Assembly: GCF_003576375.1 (NCBI RefSeq)
Contig: NZ_QWGE01000004.1
Location: 488,832 to 552,831 of the forward strand
From: Pontibacter oryzae
Lineage (GTDB): Bacteria > Bacteroidota > Bacteroidia > Cytophagales > Hymenobacteraceae
Length of the DNA stretch: 64,000 bases
Direction: 5' to 3'
The position numbers and the translations under genes were made by a program. Positions within the stretch are counted from its first letter, which is position 1, and each line of letters begins with the position of its first letter. This document shows positions 44,891-54,752 of the stretch, piece after piece. A model generated the notes under the pieces. The model was not told where the DNA came from. It worked only from the letters and a program-made list of their open reading frames with translations, and ran no database searches.

Positions 44891-46516
44891 TTAATCGAGG
44901 TAGTAGCGCAGCAGCCAGCCTTCGGCGTCGAAGGTTTGAGCTTTCTGGTCATTGTCAAGTTCCACGTGGGTGCTTTTGCTTACATCAAGCTCGTTGCGGT
45001 ACAGGGTATCGTGGATGTAAATGTTTTTGCCCAGCTTGTCGCCTTTCGTTTTGTAGCTATCCTCGCTGGCCCCGCCCCATATCTTTATTTTTAGCTTGGG
45101 CAATGCCTTGCCGGAAAGTATAAAATGGTCCTCGCCGTTGAGGCCGTACAGCTCGAGTTGCTTAGTTTCCTTGGCATGGAATAGCCTGTCGTAAATCCGT
45201 TGCTCGACATCGCCATCCTTTTGGGTTTTGTACACCTGCACCCGTACATCGCCATTGTCAAGCACCTCAACCTCGAAGCGCTCATGCTTGTCGGTGCCAA
45301 CCACCTGCACCTCCCTCGAAAGCGTTTCATAATAGTTGCGCGCCATCTGCGGCAGGTCATTGCGGCGCGATTTCAGGTTGCTGCCTAATTGGCTGGCGTA
45401 TAGGTTGGCAATAGGCTCAGGCATGGCTGTAAAAGCCTCATCAATCACTTTGTCGGTCAGGGCTTGTTGCACGCTGTCCGCTATTTCCTGCCAGTCCTGC
45501 CACTGCAGCTGGGTTAGTATAAGCTCATCCAGGTTGCGCCCACTTGTATTTAACTTCTCCAGTTGCTTAGCGGAAATATGCGGCTTAAACGTTTGGAAGT
45601 GTGATTTCACGCCGAAGCGTTGCAAAGTCCACAGCAGCGGGCCATCATCAATCTTATAGAAAATATTATCGCGGTCGCGGGGGATGGGCTTGTACGTATA
45701 GGCTTTATCCTGATACGGTAGTTCAGCCCAGCGCCAGTTATCTTCGTGGCGGCTCCAATCGCCTATCAGCATGTCGAAGAGGCGTGCGCGCAGGAAAGCA
45801 CGGGCATCGAAGTATGAGTCATTGTCCTTTAGCCGTTCCTCAATGGCAGACCTGGAGCTTTTTACTTTTTCAGCATTTCCCATTGGGGCGTAATCCGACT
45901 GATTATCGGACGGGTGCCTTTCGAGCAGGGCCAGCATGCCGCCAACCTCATCTTTATACTTGCCCAGGCGCGGGTCGTGGGGTACATACACCAGTTCCGG
46001 CTCCAGATGGTAAATACCTATGGCTTTAGCCATATGAGGCAGGGCAAGCGCGGCATAAGGGTTAGTGGCGGAGGTGGCATCGCGCACCACATCTGCCAGA
46101 TAGCTTTGCTGAAGCTTCTCGGATAATGCGCTTGCTGGCTCTTTGTCCAGGGAGCGGAGCACGTACTGGGTACCAGTACTGTCTTCAAGGCGCAGGCTGA
46201 TGGTTTGCCTACTTCCGCCAAGGCCGGTTGGTTTAAGGCCACCATGCGCCGTGCCAATGTCCAGCACCGGAACAGTTACTGGCGTTGCCCAGGCTGCGCG
46301 GTAATGTTTGCCATAAAAGAAAGTATGCAGGCCGCTGCGGTCGTAGTGCGTGCCGGCCGCAACTGTAATTGTGCTATCGGTATAATTCGGCGTGTTAGAT
46401 GTATGAGCAGCGGGTTGCGGCACTTGCCGTACGGTGTGGGTAAAGCGCTTACTACAGGCACTCAGACCAATAATAGCAAGCAGCAGGAAGTATAAGGGTT
46501 GGTTAGATCGGGTCAT
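44891..46516 (-). CDS. Lipoprotein with kinase-like motifs, paralogue 2
   Basis: A 541-residue lipoprotein (signal with IIGLSAC, Cys21). It aligns along its length with the neighbouring 530-residue protein. Shared landmarks are GTHYDRSGLHTFFYGKHYRA (54-73), YVLRSLDKEP (118-127), TNPYAALALPHMAKAIGIYH (151-170), IGDWSRHEDNWRW (251-263) and PIPRDRDNIFYKIDDG (277-292). The last three resemble, in order, elements of atypical kinase folds (invariant Lys, DRH catalytic loop, metal-binding Asp). The C-terminal part includes LELYGLNGEDHFILSG and HVELDNDQKAQTFD. Function unknown; the domain is known to me from larger Bacteroidota proteins with phosphoesterase or surface-antigen parts, which are absent here. 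Confidence 0.7.
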   Translation of the reverse strand: MTRSNQPLYFLLLAIIGLSACSKRFTHTVRQVPQPAAHTSNTPNYTDSTITVAAGTHYDRSGLHTFFYGKHYRAAWATPVTVPVLDIGTAHGGLKPTGLGGSRQTISLRLEDSTGTQYVLRSLDKEPASALSEKLQQSYLADVVRDATSATNPYAALALPHMAKAIGIYHLEPELVYVPHDPRLGKYKDEVGGMLALLERHPSDNQSDYAPMGNAEKVKSSRSAIEERLKDNDSYFDARAFLRARLFDMLIGDWSRHEDNWRWAELPYQDKAYTYKPIPRDRDNIFYKIDDGPLLWTLQRFGVKSHFQTFKPHISAKQLEKLNTSGRNLDELILTQLQWQDWQEIADSVQQALTDKVIDEAFTAMPEPIANLYASQLGSNLKSRRNDLPQMARNYYETLSREVQVVGTDKHERFEVEVLDNGDVRVQVYKTQKDGDVEQRIYDRLFHAKETKQLELYGLNGEDHFILSGKALPKLKIKIWGGASEDSYKTKGDKLGKNIYIHDTLYRNELDVSKSTHVELDNDQKAQTFDAEGWLLRYYLD

Positions 46517-46568
46517 AAGTAGCGGCTAAAGCCTGAGGTGAAGTATGTTATAGTTGGATTAGTCAAGA

Positions 46569-48161
46569 TCAAAAACCTTCGCGGTCAAAGGCATGGACGC
46601 GCACATCGCTTGTTCGCTTATCCTTAATTTCGGAGCCGCCTTCTAGCTCGGTGCCGCGCACGGTGTCATACACCCAAGTTTTCTTTCCCCAGCCGCCTAC
46701 TTTAGAGGTGTCTTTTATCTCATCCTCGCCACGGCCACCTACAATTTTTACTTTTATGCCGCGGCCAACCTCGCCACTTATGTCAAATATGTCGTCATCG
46801 GCCAGGCCGTGCAGGGTGATCAGTTTCGTTTCGGAGCGCTTAAAAACGCGGTGGAAAGTGATCATTTTATCTGATTCGCGGCGTATAGTTACTTCGGTTT
46901 CCTCGTCGTTTAATCGTTTTACCTCAAACAGGTCTTCCTCATCGGTGCCAATTACCAGCACTTCTTCGGCAAGAATGGAATAAAAATCTGTGGCGGCCTT
47001 GCGGAGCTGGTCGCGGCGGCTGATGAGTTTGCGCCTTGTTCTCTCTCCTTCCAGAGCGTATACGGATGCCGGCAATTGCTGCACACCGGCAGTAATTACC
47101 TCGTCGGTGATGCGTTGCTGCAAAACGACAGCCAGGGAGTCCATCTGCTCGCGGGTAACCTGGGAGAGTGCACGGTCATCAATAAACTTTGAGTTTATCA
47201 TGAGGGCTTCCACATCATTGAAATCCTCATCAAAAGACTCAAACTTTCGGATGGCCCAGTTACGGCTAAAGATCCAGGGAATAATGCCGTCCTGAAAACG
47301 GTAAAACACGTTGTCGCGGTCTTTGGGGATGGGGCGATAGTAATTGTTGCCGTTGCGTTCATACTTAGCCCATTCCCACTGTCCCTCGTGGCGGTCCCAA
47401 TCGTTTACGAGCAGGTCGAACAGACGGGCTTTGGCAAAGGCCAACTGGTCAAAAAAGTGGTCATCATCAGAGAAACGGTCGTTTAGCACATCCTCGCTAT
47501 CCACAATATCTGTGGCGTTTCCGGGGATATCTTCTAGCGTGCGCTTGTCGTTATACTTTTCCTCTATCATGTAGAGTTTGTCGCTTACCACATCCGTGTA
47601 CTTGCCGAAGGCCTCGTAGTTGGGGCGGACATACACTAGTTGCGGCGTAGAGTGGGGGATTCCTGCGGCCTTTGCCATTGGCGGCAGCACAAGTGCACCA
47701 TAAGGGTTTATAGCCGAAATTTGATCGCGGATAACGTTGGCGGCAAATGTTTTACGCCATATGTTAGGCAGCACAGCAACAGGGTCTTTGTCCAGGGATC
47801 GGAGCGCGTAGGTAAAGCCATCTGTGCTAACTAAATCCAGGCTCGTCGTCTGGAAGCCTCCTCCCAATTCTTCTACCTTTAATCCTCCTTTAGTGGTGCG
47901 CATATCCATTACGGGTGCTTTAACCGGGGCATTCCAGACGGGGCGGTAATGCTGGCCCCAGAACATGCGGTGCAGGAAACCGCGCTTATAATGCGCGCCT
48001 GCCCTTACAGTGACACTATCAACAGCATCAGGGTTTTGTTTTATAAGCTGGTGCACCTGCGGGTCTGCCACTGGCGTAGCCGAGTAGAAGTTTTTTCTGG
48101 CGCACCCAACTGAGCTTATCATAGTTATGGCAAGTATGGCTTGCCAACAGCGTATCCTCAT
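46569..48161 (-). CDS. Lipoprotein with kinase-like motifs, paralogue 1
   Basis: A 530-residue lipoprotein (MISSVGC, Cys20), tandem paralogue of the gene downstream with 52 bp between. Landmarks at nearly identical positions: AGAHYKRGFLHRMFWGQHYR (54-73), YALRSLDKDP (118-127), INPYGALVLPPMAKAAGIPH (151-170), VNDWDRHEGQWEW (252-264) and PIPKDRDNVFYRFQDG (277-292). The near-C-terminal DDIFDISGEVGRGIKVKIVG and GRGEDEIKDTSK are Gly/Asp-rich and could bind calcium. It ends about 12 residues earlier than its paralogue. Probably co-transcribed with it. Family not named. Confidence 0.7.
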   Translation of the reverse strand: MRIRCWQAILAITMISSVGCARKNFYSATPVADPQVHQLIKQNPDAVDSVTVRAGAHYKRGFLHRMFWGQHYRPVWNAPVKAPVMDMRTTKGGLKVEELGGGFQTTSLDLVSTDGFTYALRSLDKDPVAVLPNIWRKTFAANVIRDQISAINPYGALVLPPMAKAAGIPHSTPQLVYVRPNYEAFGKYTDVVSDKLYMIEEKYNDKRTLEDIPGNATDIVDSEDVLNDRFSDDDHFFDQLAFAKARLFDLLVNDWDRHEGQWEWAKYERNGNNYYRPIPKDRDNVFYRFQDGIIPWIFSRNWAIRKFESFDEDFNDVEALMINSKFIDDRALSQVTREQMDSLAVVLQQRITDEVITAGVQQLPASVYALEGERTRRKLISRRDQLRKAATDFYSILAEEVLVIGTDEEDLFEVKRLNDEETEVTIRRESDKMITFHRVFKRSETKLITLHGLADDDIFDISGEVGRGIKVKIVGGRGEDEIKDTSKVGGWGKKTWVYDTVRGTELEGGSEIKDKRTSDVRVHAFDREGF

Positions 48162-48430
48162 AAAGTATGTTCAGTACAATTTAACAGCCTATCTAACGTA
48201 AAAAAGCTATAAAGTTTTCAAGTGAACAGGCCTATTGTATTGGCTAAAGTTAATCTGGGCTAAGCCAAGGATTGTTAACCCTAATATCCAGCCCAAGCTT
48301 TATCGCAGTTACATTCCATTGATTTGGTGTTGCTATGGGTTTTGGAAACCCGGAAAGTATAAAGTGTAAAACATTAAAACCATACGACTGTTGTTTGCAC
48401 AAATGTGCTGGATTTCAGGAAAAAACATTC

Positions 48431-48438
48431 TACCTTTG
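48431..48438 (+). promoter_or_regulatory. -7 element TACCTTTG before the DUF5686 gene
   Basis: Perfect TAnnTTTG match 22 bp before the TTG at 48461. It lies downstream of the ATG at 48335, which argues that the ATG is not the start. Confidence 0.45.
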
Positions 48439-48460
48439 CGCGCCTTTTAAACGTACAGTT

Positions 48461-50950
48461 TTGCAAAAGTTCATAGTAATATTGCTGTTTATACTTGCCT
48501 CCGTGGTTAGCCATGCGCAAACCCGCATTGCAGGACAAGTAACAGATGCCACCACGGGAGAAGCTCTTCCGTTTGTAAGCATCTATGTGAAGAATACTTC
48601 GCTTGGAACCTCCACGGATATAGCGGGCGCCTTTAACATGCGCTTCACCACGTCCACACCCGACTCCCTCACAGCTTCGTTTGTAGGATACCTGCCGCTA
48701 ACGTTACCTATACAAAAAGGGGTAGCTTCTCAAACCATCAATTTTGCGCTTAAGACAAATGCCCAGCAACTGCAGGAAGTAGTTATTCGCCCTGGTGAGA
48801 ACCCAGCCTGGGCCATTATGCGCCGCATTATCGAAAACAAGGATAAGCTGGACAAGCGCAAGCTGACGGCGTACCAGTACGAGGCCTACACCAAAATGCA
48901 GTTCGATGTGGACAACGTGGGCCAGAAGAAGGGCAAGGGCGTAGTTGGCAAAGCCATCACCTCGCTGGTAGACTCGCAGATGTACCTGGCCGGGGAGGAT
49001 GGCAAGAAAGTGCTGCCGTTCTTTATCTCGGAGGCCCTCTCGGATTACTACTATACCCGCGACCCGAAGCGCAGCAAAGAGATCATTAAGGCATCTAAAG
49101 TAACCGGCATTGGCCTGCAGGACGGGGCGCTGGTTTCGCAGGTGATCGGCAGCAGCTACCAGGATTACAATTTTTACCAGAACTGGGTAAGCGTGCTGCA
49201 GAAAAACTTCATAAGCCCCATTGCTGATGGCTGGAAAGGCTATTACAATTACGAGCTGGAGGATAGCACGTACATTGGCGAAGACTGGTGCTACGAACTC
49301 TCGTTTAAGCAGAAACGCCCGCAGGACCTTGCTTTTAATGGCCGCATGTGGGTTACGGCTACAGACTACGCCCTGCGCAAGATTGACGTGACAGTGAGCA
49401 AATCGGCCAACATCAACTTTGTGGAGCGCATTGCCCTGAAGCAGGAATTACTCCCCGCTGGCGAAAACGCCTGGATGCCCTCTAAAACCGATGTGAAGAT
49501 TAAGCTGGTTGGCTTAACTCCTAAACGGCCTGGTATTCTGGCACAGGTCCATACTTCGTACCGCGATGTAATGGTAAACCAGCCCGAGAAGCCCGCCTTT
49601 TTTGATAAGCCAGTAGAGTTGCTCAGCACTGCCACAAGGCAAACCGATGATTTCTGGGTGCAGCGCCGCCACGATTCGCTTTCGGTAGCCGACCAGCAAG
49701 TATACACTACGATCAATGCGATAAAGGAAACCCCAAAAATCCAGCGGTTTACCAACATTGCCACCATTATAGGTACAGGCTATAAAAGTATCGGGAAGGT
49801 GAGCCTTGGTCCGTGGCCTTATACGTATGCCTATAACAACGTGGAGGGGCACCGCTTCCAGGTTGGCGGCAAAACCAACATCAACTTTAGTGATAAACTG
49901 GAGTTGCGCGGCTATGCGGCCTACGGTACCGATGACCAAAAGCTGAAGTATAGCCTTGGCGCGCGCTACATACTTAGCCGCAAGCACTGGAGCGAGATCG
50001 GCATAGAGCACCAGGAAGACCTGCAGCAGGTTGGCCTGATGGCCGACAAACTGGAGTCCAGCCCTTTTTTCCTGGGTTTCTCGAGGTTTGGCACCTTGCG
50101 CCGCCCGATTATGGTGCGCGAAACAAGCGTATACTTGCAGCGCGACGTGCTGCGCAACCTGACGGAGCGCGTAAGCCTGCGCACACGCTATTTTAACCCG
50201 CAGTACGATTTTGCCTACTACACCGCCGGGCCTGAGCAGCCAGAGCAAGTGGCTACCAACTTCCGGGCGACCGAGATGAGTTTCCAGACGCGCTTTGCCA
50301 ATAACGAGGTGTATGTGGAGAACGATAATGAGCGCATTAGCCTAGGTAGTGGCAGCTGGCCGGTACTTAACCTAAAGTATACCTTGGGCCTGAACAATGC
50401 CTTCGGTGCTACGGTGGAGTACCAGCGCGTGGACCTGGGCATAGAGCAGGAATTTGTGATGGGCCGCCTGGGCAAGTCGCTATATAGGTTGGAGGCAGGC
50501 AAGATTTTTTCGCCGGTGCCTTACCCGCTCCTGGAGGTGCACACCGGAAACGAAACGCCTTTCTACTACGATGCCACCTTTAACCTGTTGGATTACTTCG
50601 AGTTTGCCAGCGATTCCTATGCCTCGTTGCATTACGAGCAGTACTTCGAGGGTTTGCTGTTTAACCGCCTGCCGCTCATTAAAAAGCTGAAGTGGCGCGT
50701 GCTGGCAACATCAAACGTGCTCTACGGCAACCTGAGCGAGAAGAACCTTAACCTCATTCCGGCTACCACGCCATCGGGGGCTACGCAGGAGTCGTTTAAG
50801 GCGCTTGGCAGCACACCGTATGTGGAGGTAGGCTACGGCATCGAGAACATCTTTAAAGTGCTCCGCGTAGATGCCTTCCATCGCCTGACGTACCTGGACG
50901 AGGGCGCGCGAAAGTTCGGCGTAAAGGTTTCGGCGCAGTTTAAGCTCTAG
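48461..50950 (+). CDS. DUF5686 family outer-membrane protein with carboxypeptidase-regulatory-like domain
   Basis: An 829-residue protein. The frame is open from ATG 48335, but the first 42 residues are Cys-rich and precede the promoter-like element; TTG 48461 gives a proper signal (QKFIVILLFILASVVSHAQ). Residues about 22-105 are a carboxypeptidase-regulatory-like domain (GQVTDATTGEALPFVSIYVK, GTSTDIAGAFNMRF, FVGYLPL). The rest is the DUF5686 region (NPAWAIMRRIIENKDKLDKR, YQYEAYTKMQFDVDN, YELSFKQKRPQDLAFNGRMW) ending in beta-barrel strands with a C-terminal FGVKVSAQFKL. This is a TonB-receptor-like outer-membrane protein without a plug; its substrate is unknown. Confidence 0.82.
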   Translation: MQKFIVILLFILASVVSHAQTRIAGQVTDATTGEALPFVSIYVKNTSLGTSTDIAGAFNMRFTTSTPDSLTASFVGYLPLTLPIQKGVASQTINFALKTNAQQLQEVVIRPGENPAWAIMRRIIENKDKLDKRKLTAYQYEAYTKMQFDVDNVGQKKGKGVVGKAITSLVDSQMYLAGEDGKKVLPFFISEALSDYYYTRDPKRSKEIIKASKVTGIGLQDGALVSQVIGSSYQDYNFYQNWVSVLQKNFISPIADGWKGYYNYELEDSTYIGEDWCYELSFKQKRPQDLAFNGRMWVTATDYALRKIDVTVSKSANINFVERIALKQELLPAGENAWMPSKTDVKIKLVGLTPKRPGILAQVHTSYRDVMVNQPEKPAFFDKPVELLSTATRQTDDFWVQRRHDSLSVADQQVYTTINAIKETPKIQRFTNIATIIGTGYKSIGKVSLGPWPYTYAYNNVEGHRFQVGGKTNINFSDKLELRGYAAYGTDDQKLKYSLGARYILSRKHWSEIGIEHQEDLQQVGLMADKLESSPFFLGFSRFGTLRRPIMVRETSVYLQRDVLRNLTERVSLRTRYFNPQYDFAYYTAGPEQPEQVATNFRATEMSFQTRFANNEVYVENDNERISLGSGSWPVLNLKYTLGLNNAFGATVEYQRVDLGIEQEFVMGRLGKSLYRLEAGKIFSPVPYPLLEVHTGNETPFYYDATFNLLDYFEFASDSYASLHYEQYFEGLLFNRLPLIKKLKWRVLATSNVLYGNLSEKNLNLIPATTPSGATQESFKALGSTPYVEVGYGIENIFKVLRVDAFHRLTYLDEGARKFGVKVSAQFKL

Positions 50951-50965
50951 TATAAAAAACTAAAG

Positions 50966-51001
50966 AAAAACGGCCAGCTATACGTGTAGCTGGCCGTTTT
51001 T
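50966..51001. terminator. Bidirectional terminator after the DUF5686 gene
   Basis: A 15-bp stem AAAAACGGCCAGCTA / TAGCTGGCCGTTTTT with a 6-nt loop, serving both convergent units. Confidence 0.88.
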
Positions 51002-51033
51002 AGTTTGGCTGTAAAGCTGAAGCATTGATCGGT

Positions 51034-52221
51034 TTAACTTTTTAGGGCAACTACACGGGCCTTTTGGGTTGGTCGTTGCCTGCTTGCTTCTGGGTCATTC
51101 TTTTTGCCCTTTTTGCGCCGGCCCCACCAGATCAGGAAGCCGGTTACGGGCATGCTGGCAGCCAGAAGGCTGGCAAAAAATGCGATGACCTTGCCCACAA
51201 TGCCCCCGATCGCACCCACGTGTATATCATAGTTCATGCGCTTGATCTTGTCTGCCACAGAGGCGTTGGCTATTCTACCGTAAATATGCGACACCGGGAT
51301 TTCCTGCAGGGTATGCTGATCGAAGTATAGGTAATCGGTTTTCCAATAAGTATAGGTGTCGGGGTTTAAGGCTATTTCTATACTTGTGCGGTTGTTTTCG
51401 GGTACGTGTACATCCATACTTCCGGTAAAGGCAATGTTCTCGTTCCTCACTCTGTTCCAAAGCTGATCTATGGCGGGAGCCGTGCCGGATAGCGGGGCCG
51501 TTTGGGTGGAATCCGACATGGTTTCGTAGTAATCTACCAGCGGCTTTCCACCCGAGCTGATCCAGTACACCGACTTCGACACCCACTGGAAACCCATTAC
51601 CAGACCTGTAATGGCAATAAAGATCACGACCCAGCTCATGTAGAAACCCAGCACGTTGTGCAGATCATAGTTTTTGCGGCGCCACTTGGCACTCCATTTT
51701 ATTTTGAAGCGCTGTTTGGCGGCGGCCTTATTTTTTGGCCACCAAAGTATGATTCCGGTAATCAGCAGCACAACAAAAACCAGCGTGGCACTGGCAAGTA
51801 TGGGTTGGCCAATGTTAGGCGGCAGCCAAAGGTAATAGTGACCCTCTATCACGATCCGGAAAAAGTCGTGGGCCATGTTCTTGACTTTGAGCACCTCGCC
51901 GGTGTAAGGGTGCAAGTATACCAGGTAGTAATACTCGGGCTCGAAATCATAGTATACCACCACCGTGGATTTACCCTTTTGGTAGGTAACGCTGTGCGTT
52001 TTCTTGCCGGGCAGTTGGGCATCGGCAATGGCCCGTATCTCTGAGGGCGGTAGCAGGGCGCGGTCGGGTTGCTCTTCCACAAAACGGTAGGTTTGCGTGG
52101 CGTCTTCAATCTCCCGCTGGAAGGCCAAGAGGCAACCCGTTACACCCAGAAACAGCACCAATAGCCCGGATGCAAATCCGAGCCAAAGGTGTACTTTACC
52201 AATCAGTTTTTTTAGAGTCAT
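51034..52221 (-). CDS. PepSY-associated TM domain protein
   Basis: A 395-residue inner-membrane protein of the PepSY_TM family (iron-uptake associated; some act as reductases or siderophore permease partners). Four membrane helices: LWLGFASGLLVLFLGVTGCL near 11-30, ASATLVFVVLLITGIILWWP near 146-165, NVLGFYMSWVVIFIAITGLV near 191-210, and IVGKVIAFFASLLAASMPVT near 333-352 with the closing WWGRRKK. Conserved His residues near the helices (KVHLWLGF, DLHNVLGF, HVGAIGG) could bind haem or metal. Its ATG lies 2 bp after the receptor gene stop, so it is co-transcribed with it. Confidence 0.9.
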   Translation of the reverse strand: MTLKKLIGKVHLWLGFASGLLVLFLGVTGCLLAFQREIEDATQTYRFVEEQPDRALLPPSEIRAIADAQLPGKKTHSVTYQKGKSTVVVYYDFEPEYYYLVYLHPYTGEVLKVKNMAHDFFRIVIEGHYYLWLPPNIGQPILASATLVFVVLLITGIILWWPKNKAAAKQRFKIKWSAKWRRKNYDLHNVLGFYMSWVVIFIAITGLVMGFQWVSKSVYWISSGGKPLVDYYETMSDSTQTAPLSGTAPAIDQLWNRVRNENIAFTGSMDVHVPENNRTSIEIALNPDTYTYWKTDYLYFDQHTLQEIPVSHIYGRIANASVADKIKRMNYDIHVGAIGGIVGKVIAFFASLLAASMPVTGFLIWWGRRKKGKKNDPEASRQRPTQKARVVALKS

Positions 52222-52223
52222 AC

Positions 52224-54614
52224 TTAAAACTTGTATCCTATACTTACACGGTAATTGCGCGGCGCTTCGGCTTGCCAGTAAAAGCCATCGTTGGTGCCGT
52301 CGTAGTCAAAATCGTAGGGGCCGCCGCTGTAGAGGTAGGCATCCAGCAGGTTGTTCACATTCAGGGCAAGGCTCACTTTCTTGATCTGGTAAGACACGCC
52401 GCCATCCAGCCTGAAGTAATCCGGCAGGACCGTGTTCGCGTCGTTGCTGGCAAACCACGGGAAGCGGTTAACCTGCCACTGATAGCCCAGCGACACGCCA
52501 AGCCCTTTCAGTGCGCCATCCTGCAGCCTATAGTTTAGCCATGCGTTGGTGATGTGCTCGGCAAAACCCGGCACCCGGTCGCCTTTCTGCAGGCTTGCGG
52601 TCTCCTCGGTTGCCTTGGAGTCGGTGTAGGCGTAGTTGAAGGTCAGGTTCAGGCCACGGGCTATTTCGCCTCTAATGTCAAGTTCCGCGCCTTTGGTCTG
52701 GGTTTCGCCAAGCTGCAGTGAGTAGGTGCCAGTTGGGTCTGTCGGGTCGCCGACAAGCTGGTTTTTCTTGGTGATGCGGTACACCGACAGGGTAGAGTTC
52801 CAGCGGCCCTTAAACCAATCTCTCTTGAGGCCTATCTCCATGTTGTTCCCGGTAATCGGTTTTACCTGTTCGCCGCTTGCCAGCATGCCTGTTTGCGGAA
52901 TAAAAGCCTGATCGAAGAGGGCGTAAACCGATGTGTTTTTATCGATAGAACCACTCAGACCCACACGCGGCGTGAATTTTTCGTTTTTGATGATAGTGGT
53001 GTATTGGTTGGTCTCGGCTTTGGTATAGCGGCCGGCCAGTGTCAGGCGCAGTTTGTTGCTGAAGAAGCCAAGCTCATCCTGCAAGTATAAAGCGCCATAC
53101 TTTTGGGCAAGTATGTTGGCCGTCTCCCTGTCGTCGAGCGAGGTGGAGTGATCAATTTTAGGGATGGCGATGTTACCATATACCGGATCATAGATGTTGA
53201 AGGGCGTTTCAGGGTCCAGCACGAAGTATTGGCTCCAGTCTGCCAGGTATTCTTTATCGCCTAAGTCCAGGCCGCCAAGTATGCGGTGGGAGATGGCTCC
53301 GGTCTGCACCTCACCGTTAACGAACAGCTGCCCAAACTTGCTTCGGTTAAGGGCATCCCAGCCGCTCAGGGTGCGCTGCATGTTGCCGTTCTCCGCAACC
53401 CCCGATGCCCACAGCGAGCTGCCCTGCTGGTTGTAATGGAAGTATGAGGTCTGGGCCGTCAGGTGCCAGTTTGGGTTAATCTGATGCTCGAAGATAAGGT
53501 AGGCGCTGTGGTCTTTCATATCCGACGGCTCCAGGTTGGGGTCCGCGATGGTGAAGTTACGGGGCAGGTCTTTGTACCCGCGGGCCGAGAACACATAGGC
53601 AGAGCCAATAGCCGACATGCGCGAGAACTGGTAGGTATACTCTGCGGTAAGCGAGGTTCTGTCGCTGAATTTATACTTCAGCACCGGTGCCACGGCGTAG
53701 CGGTCGTTGGACTCATAATCCCGCCAAGACTCACTTTTCTGGCCCATCAGATTCAGGCGGTAGAGCAGTTTCCCATTTGCGGTAAGCTTGCCATCCAGGT
53801 CGGCGGTGGCGCGGTAGGTGTTGTAGCTCCCCATCGAAAGGCTGATCTCCTGGCTTGGCACGCCGGTAGGCTTCTTGGTAACGATGTTGTAAAAGCCGGC
53901 TGGGTCGCCGTTTGCCAGCATGAAACCGGCTGGGCCCTTCACAAACTCAATGCGCTCCACAAAAGACATATCCTCGGAAAGCGGCCCCCAGGTAGACTCT
54001 ATGTTCATGCCGTTTCTGAAAGGAGCCACCCTAGCCCCACGCATGTTCATGCGCGTGTAGTTGCCCCAGTGCTCCAGCACGCTAACGCCGCTCACATTCC
54101 TCGACACGCCTTCCGACAAGCTAAACACCTGTTGGTCCTTCAGCACGTCGCTGGTGATTACCTGGATGTTCTGCGGCGTTTCCAGCAAAGGCGTTTGCAA
54201 GCGCAGTGTTTCAGAGGGCAGCGTGGCTTTATACTTGTCGCGCTGGCTGGTAATTACAACTTCCTGCAGCCGGGAGGCGCTCTCGCTTAGCCTGAAGTTT
54301 ACCTGCGTGGTCTTTCCTGCCTCCACCAGCACGTCCTGCGCCTGCGGCTCCAGGCCGAGCATCTGCACGCGCAGCACATACTTGCCGGGCTTCACTTTGT
54401 TTATCAGGTAATCGCCTTGCGCATCGGTGGTGGTGCCGATTGCTGTATTCTCCAGGCCAATAGATACGCCAATGGCCGCCATATTATCCGTTGTGGTGAT
54501 GTGCCCATTTATGGCGCCTGTCTGGGCCAGCGCGTTGGTGCTTAAAAGTATGATTGAAAGTATGATTATTAAAGGATTGACCCGCCGGGATGCGTGCGTA
54601 AATAGTGGCTTCAT
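52224..54614 (-). CDS. TonB-dependent siderophore receptor
   Basis: A 796-residue outer-membrane receptor. Signal (about 1-31), a carboxypeptidase-regulatory-like N-domain (about 33-115; GHITTTDNMAAIGVSIGLEN, GDYLINKVKPGKYVLRVQML), the plug (about 140-250; LETPQNIQVITSDVLKDQ, SEGVSRNVSGVSVLEHWGNY, PAGFMLANGDPAGFYNIVTK) and a 22-strand barrel ending NYRVSIGYKF. The plug wording is that of FhuE/FpvA-type ferric siderophore receptors. Together with the PepSY protein it is a typical iron-limited operon. An 18-bp palindrome about 140 bp upstream is a candidate operator. Confidence 0.94.
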   Translation of the reverse strand: MKPLFTHASRRVNPLIIILSIILLSTNALAQTGAINGHITTTDNMAAIGVSIGLENTAIGTTTDAQGDYLINKVKPGKYVLRVQMLGLEPQAQDVLVEAGKTTQVNFRLSESASRLQEVVITSQRDKYKATLPSETLRLQTPLLETPQNIQVITSDVLKDQQVFSLSEGVSRNVSGVSVLEHWGNYTRMNMRGARVAPFRNGMNIESTWGPLSEDMSFVERIEFVKGPAGFMLANGDPAGFYNIVTKKPTGVPSQEISLSMGSYNTYRATADLDGKLTANGKLLYRLNLMGQKSESWRDYESNDRYAVAPVLKYKFSDRTSLTAEYTYQFSRMSAIGSAYVFSARGYKDLPRNFTIADPNLEPSDMKDHSAYLIFEHQINPNWHLTAQTSYFHYNQQGSSLWASGVAENGNMQRTLSGWDALNRSKFGQLFVNGEVQTGAISHRILGGLDLGDKEYLADWSQYFVLDPETPFNIYDPVYGNIAIPKIDHSTSLDDRETANILAQKYGALYLQDELGFFSNKLRLTLAGRYTKAETNQYTTIIKNEKFTPRVGLSGSIDKNTSVYALFDQAFIPQTGMLASGEQVKPITGNNMEIGLKRDWFKGRWNSTLSVYRITKKNQLVGDPTDPTGTYSLQLGETQTKGAELDIRGEIARGLNLTFNYAYTDSKATEETASLQKGDRVPGFAEHITNAWLNYRLQDGALKGLGVSLGYQWQVNRFPWFASNDANTVLPDYFRLDGGVSYQIKKVSLALNVNNLLDAYLYSGGPYDFDYDGTNDGFYWQAEAPRNYRVSIGYKF

Positions 54615-54752
54615 ATATGTATCTGTTATGATTGTTGTTCTTGGTTTTGAGTAAAACTAGAGGAGGCAGACATCAGATACAAAGGCTTCTCAGGCCAATT
54701 TCGGGCAGAACGGGCATATGGACTAAAATTGATTAGTAGTGGCTAATTAACG

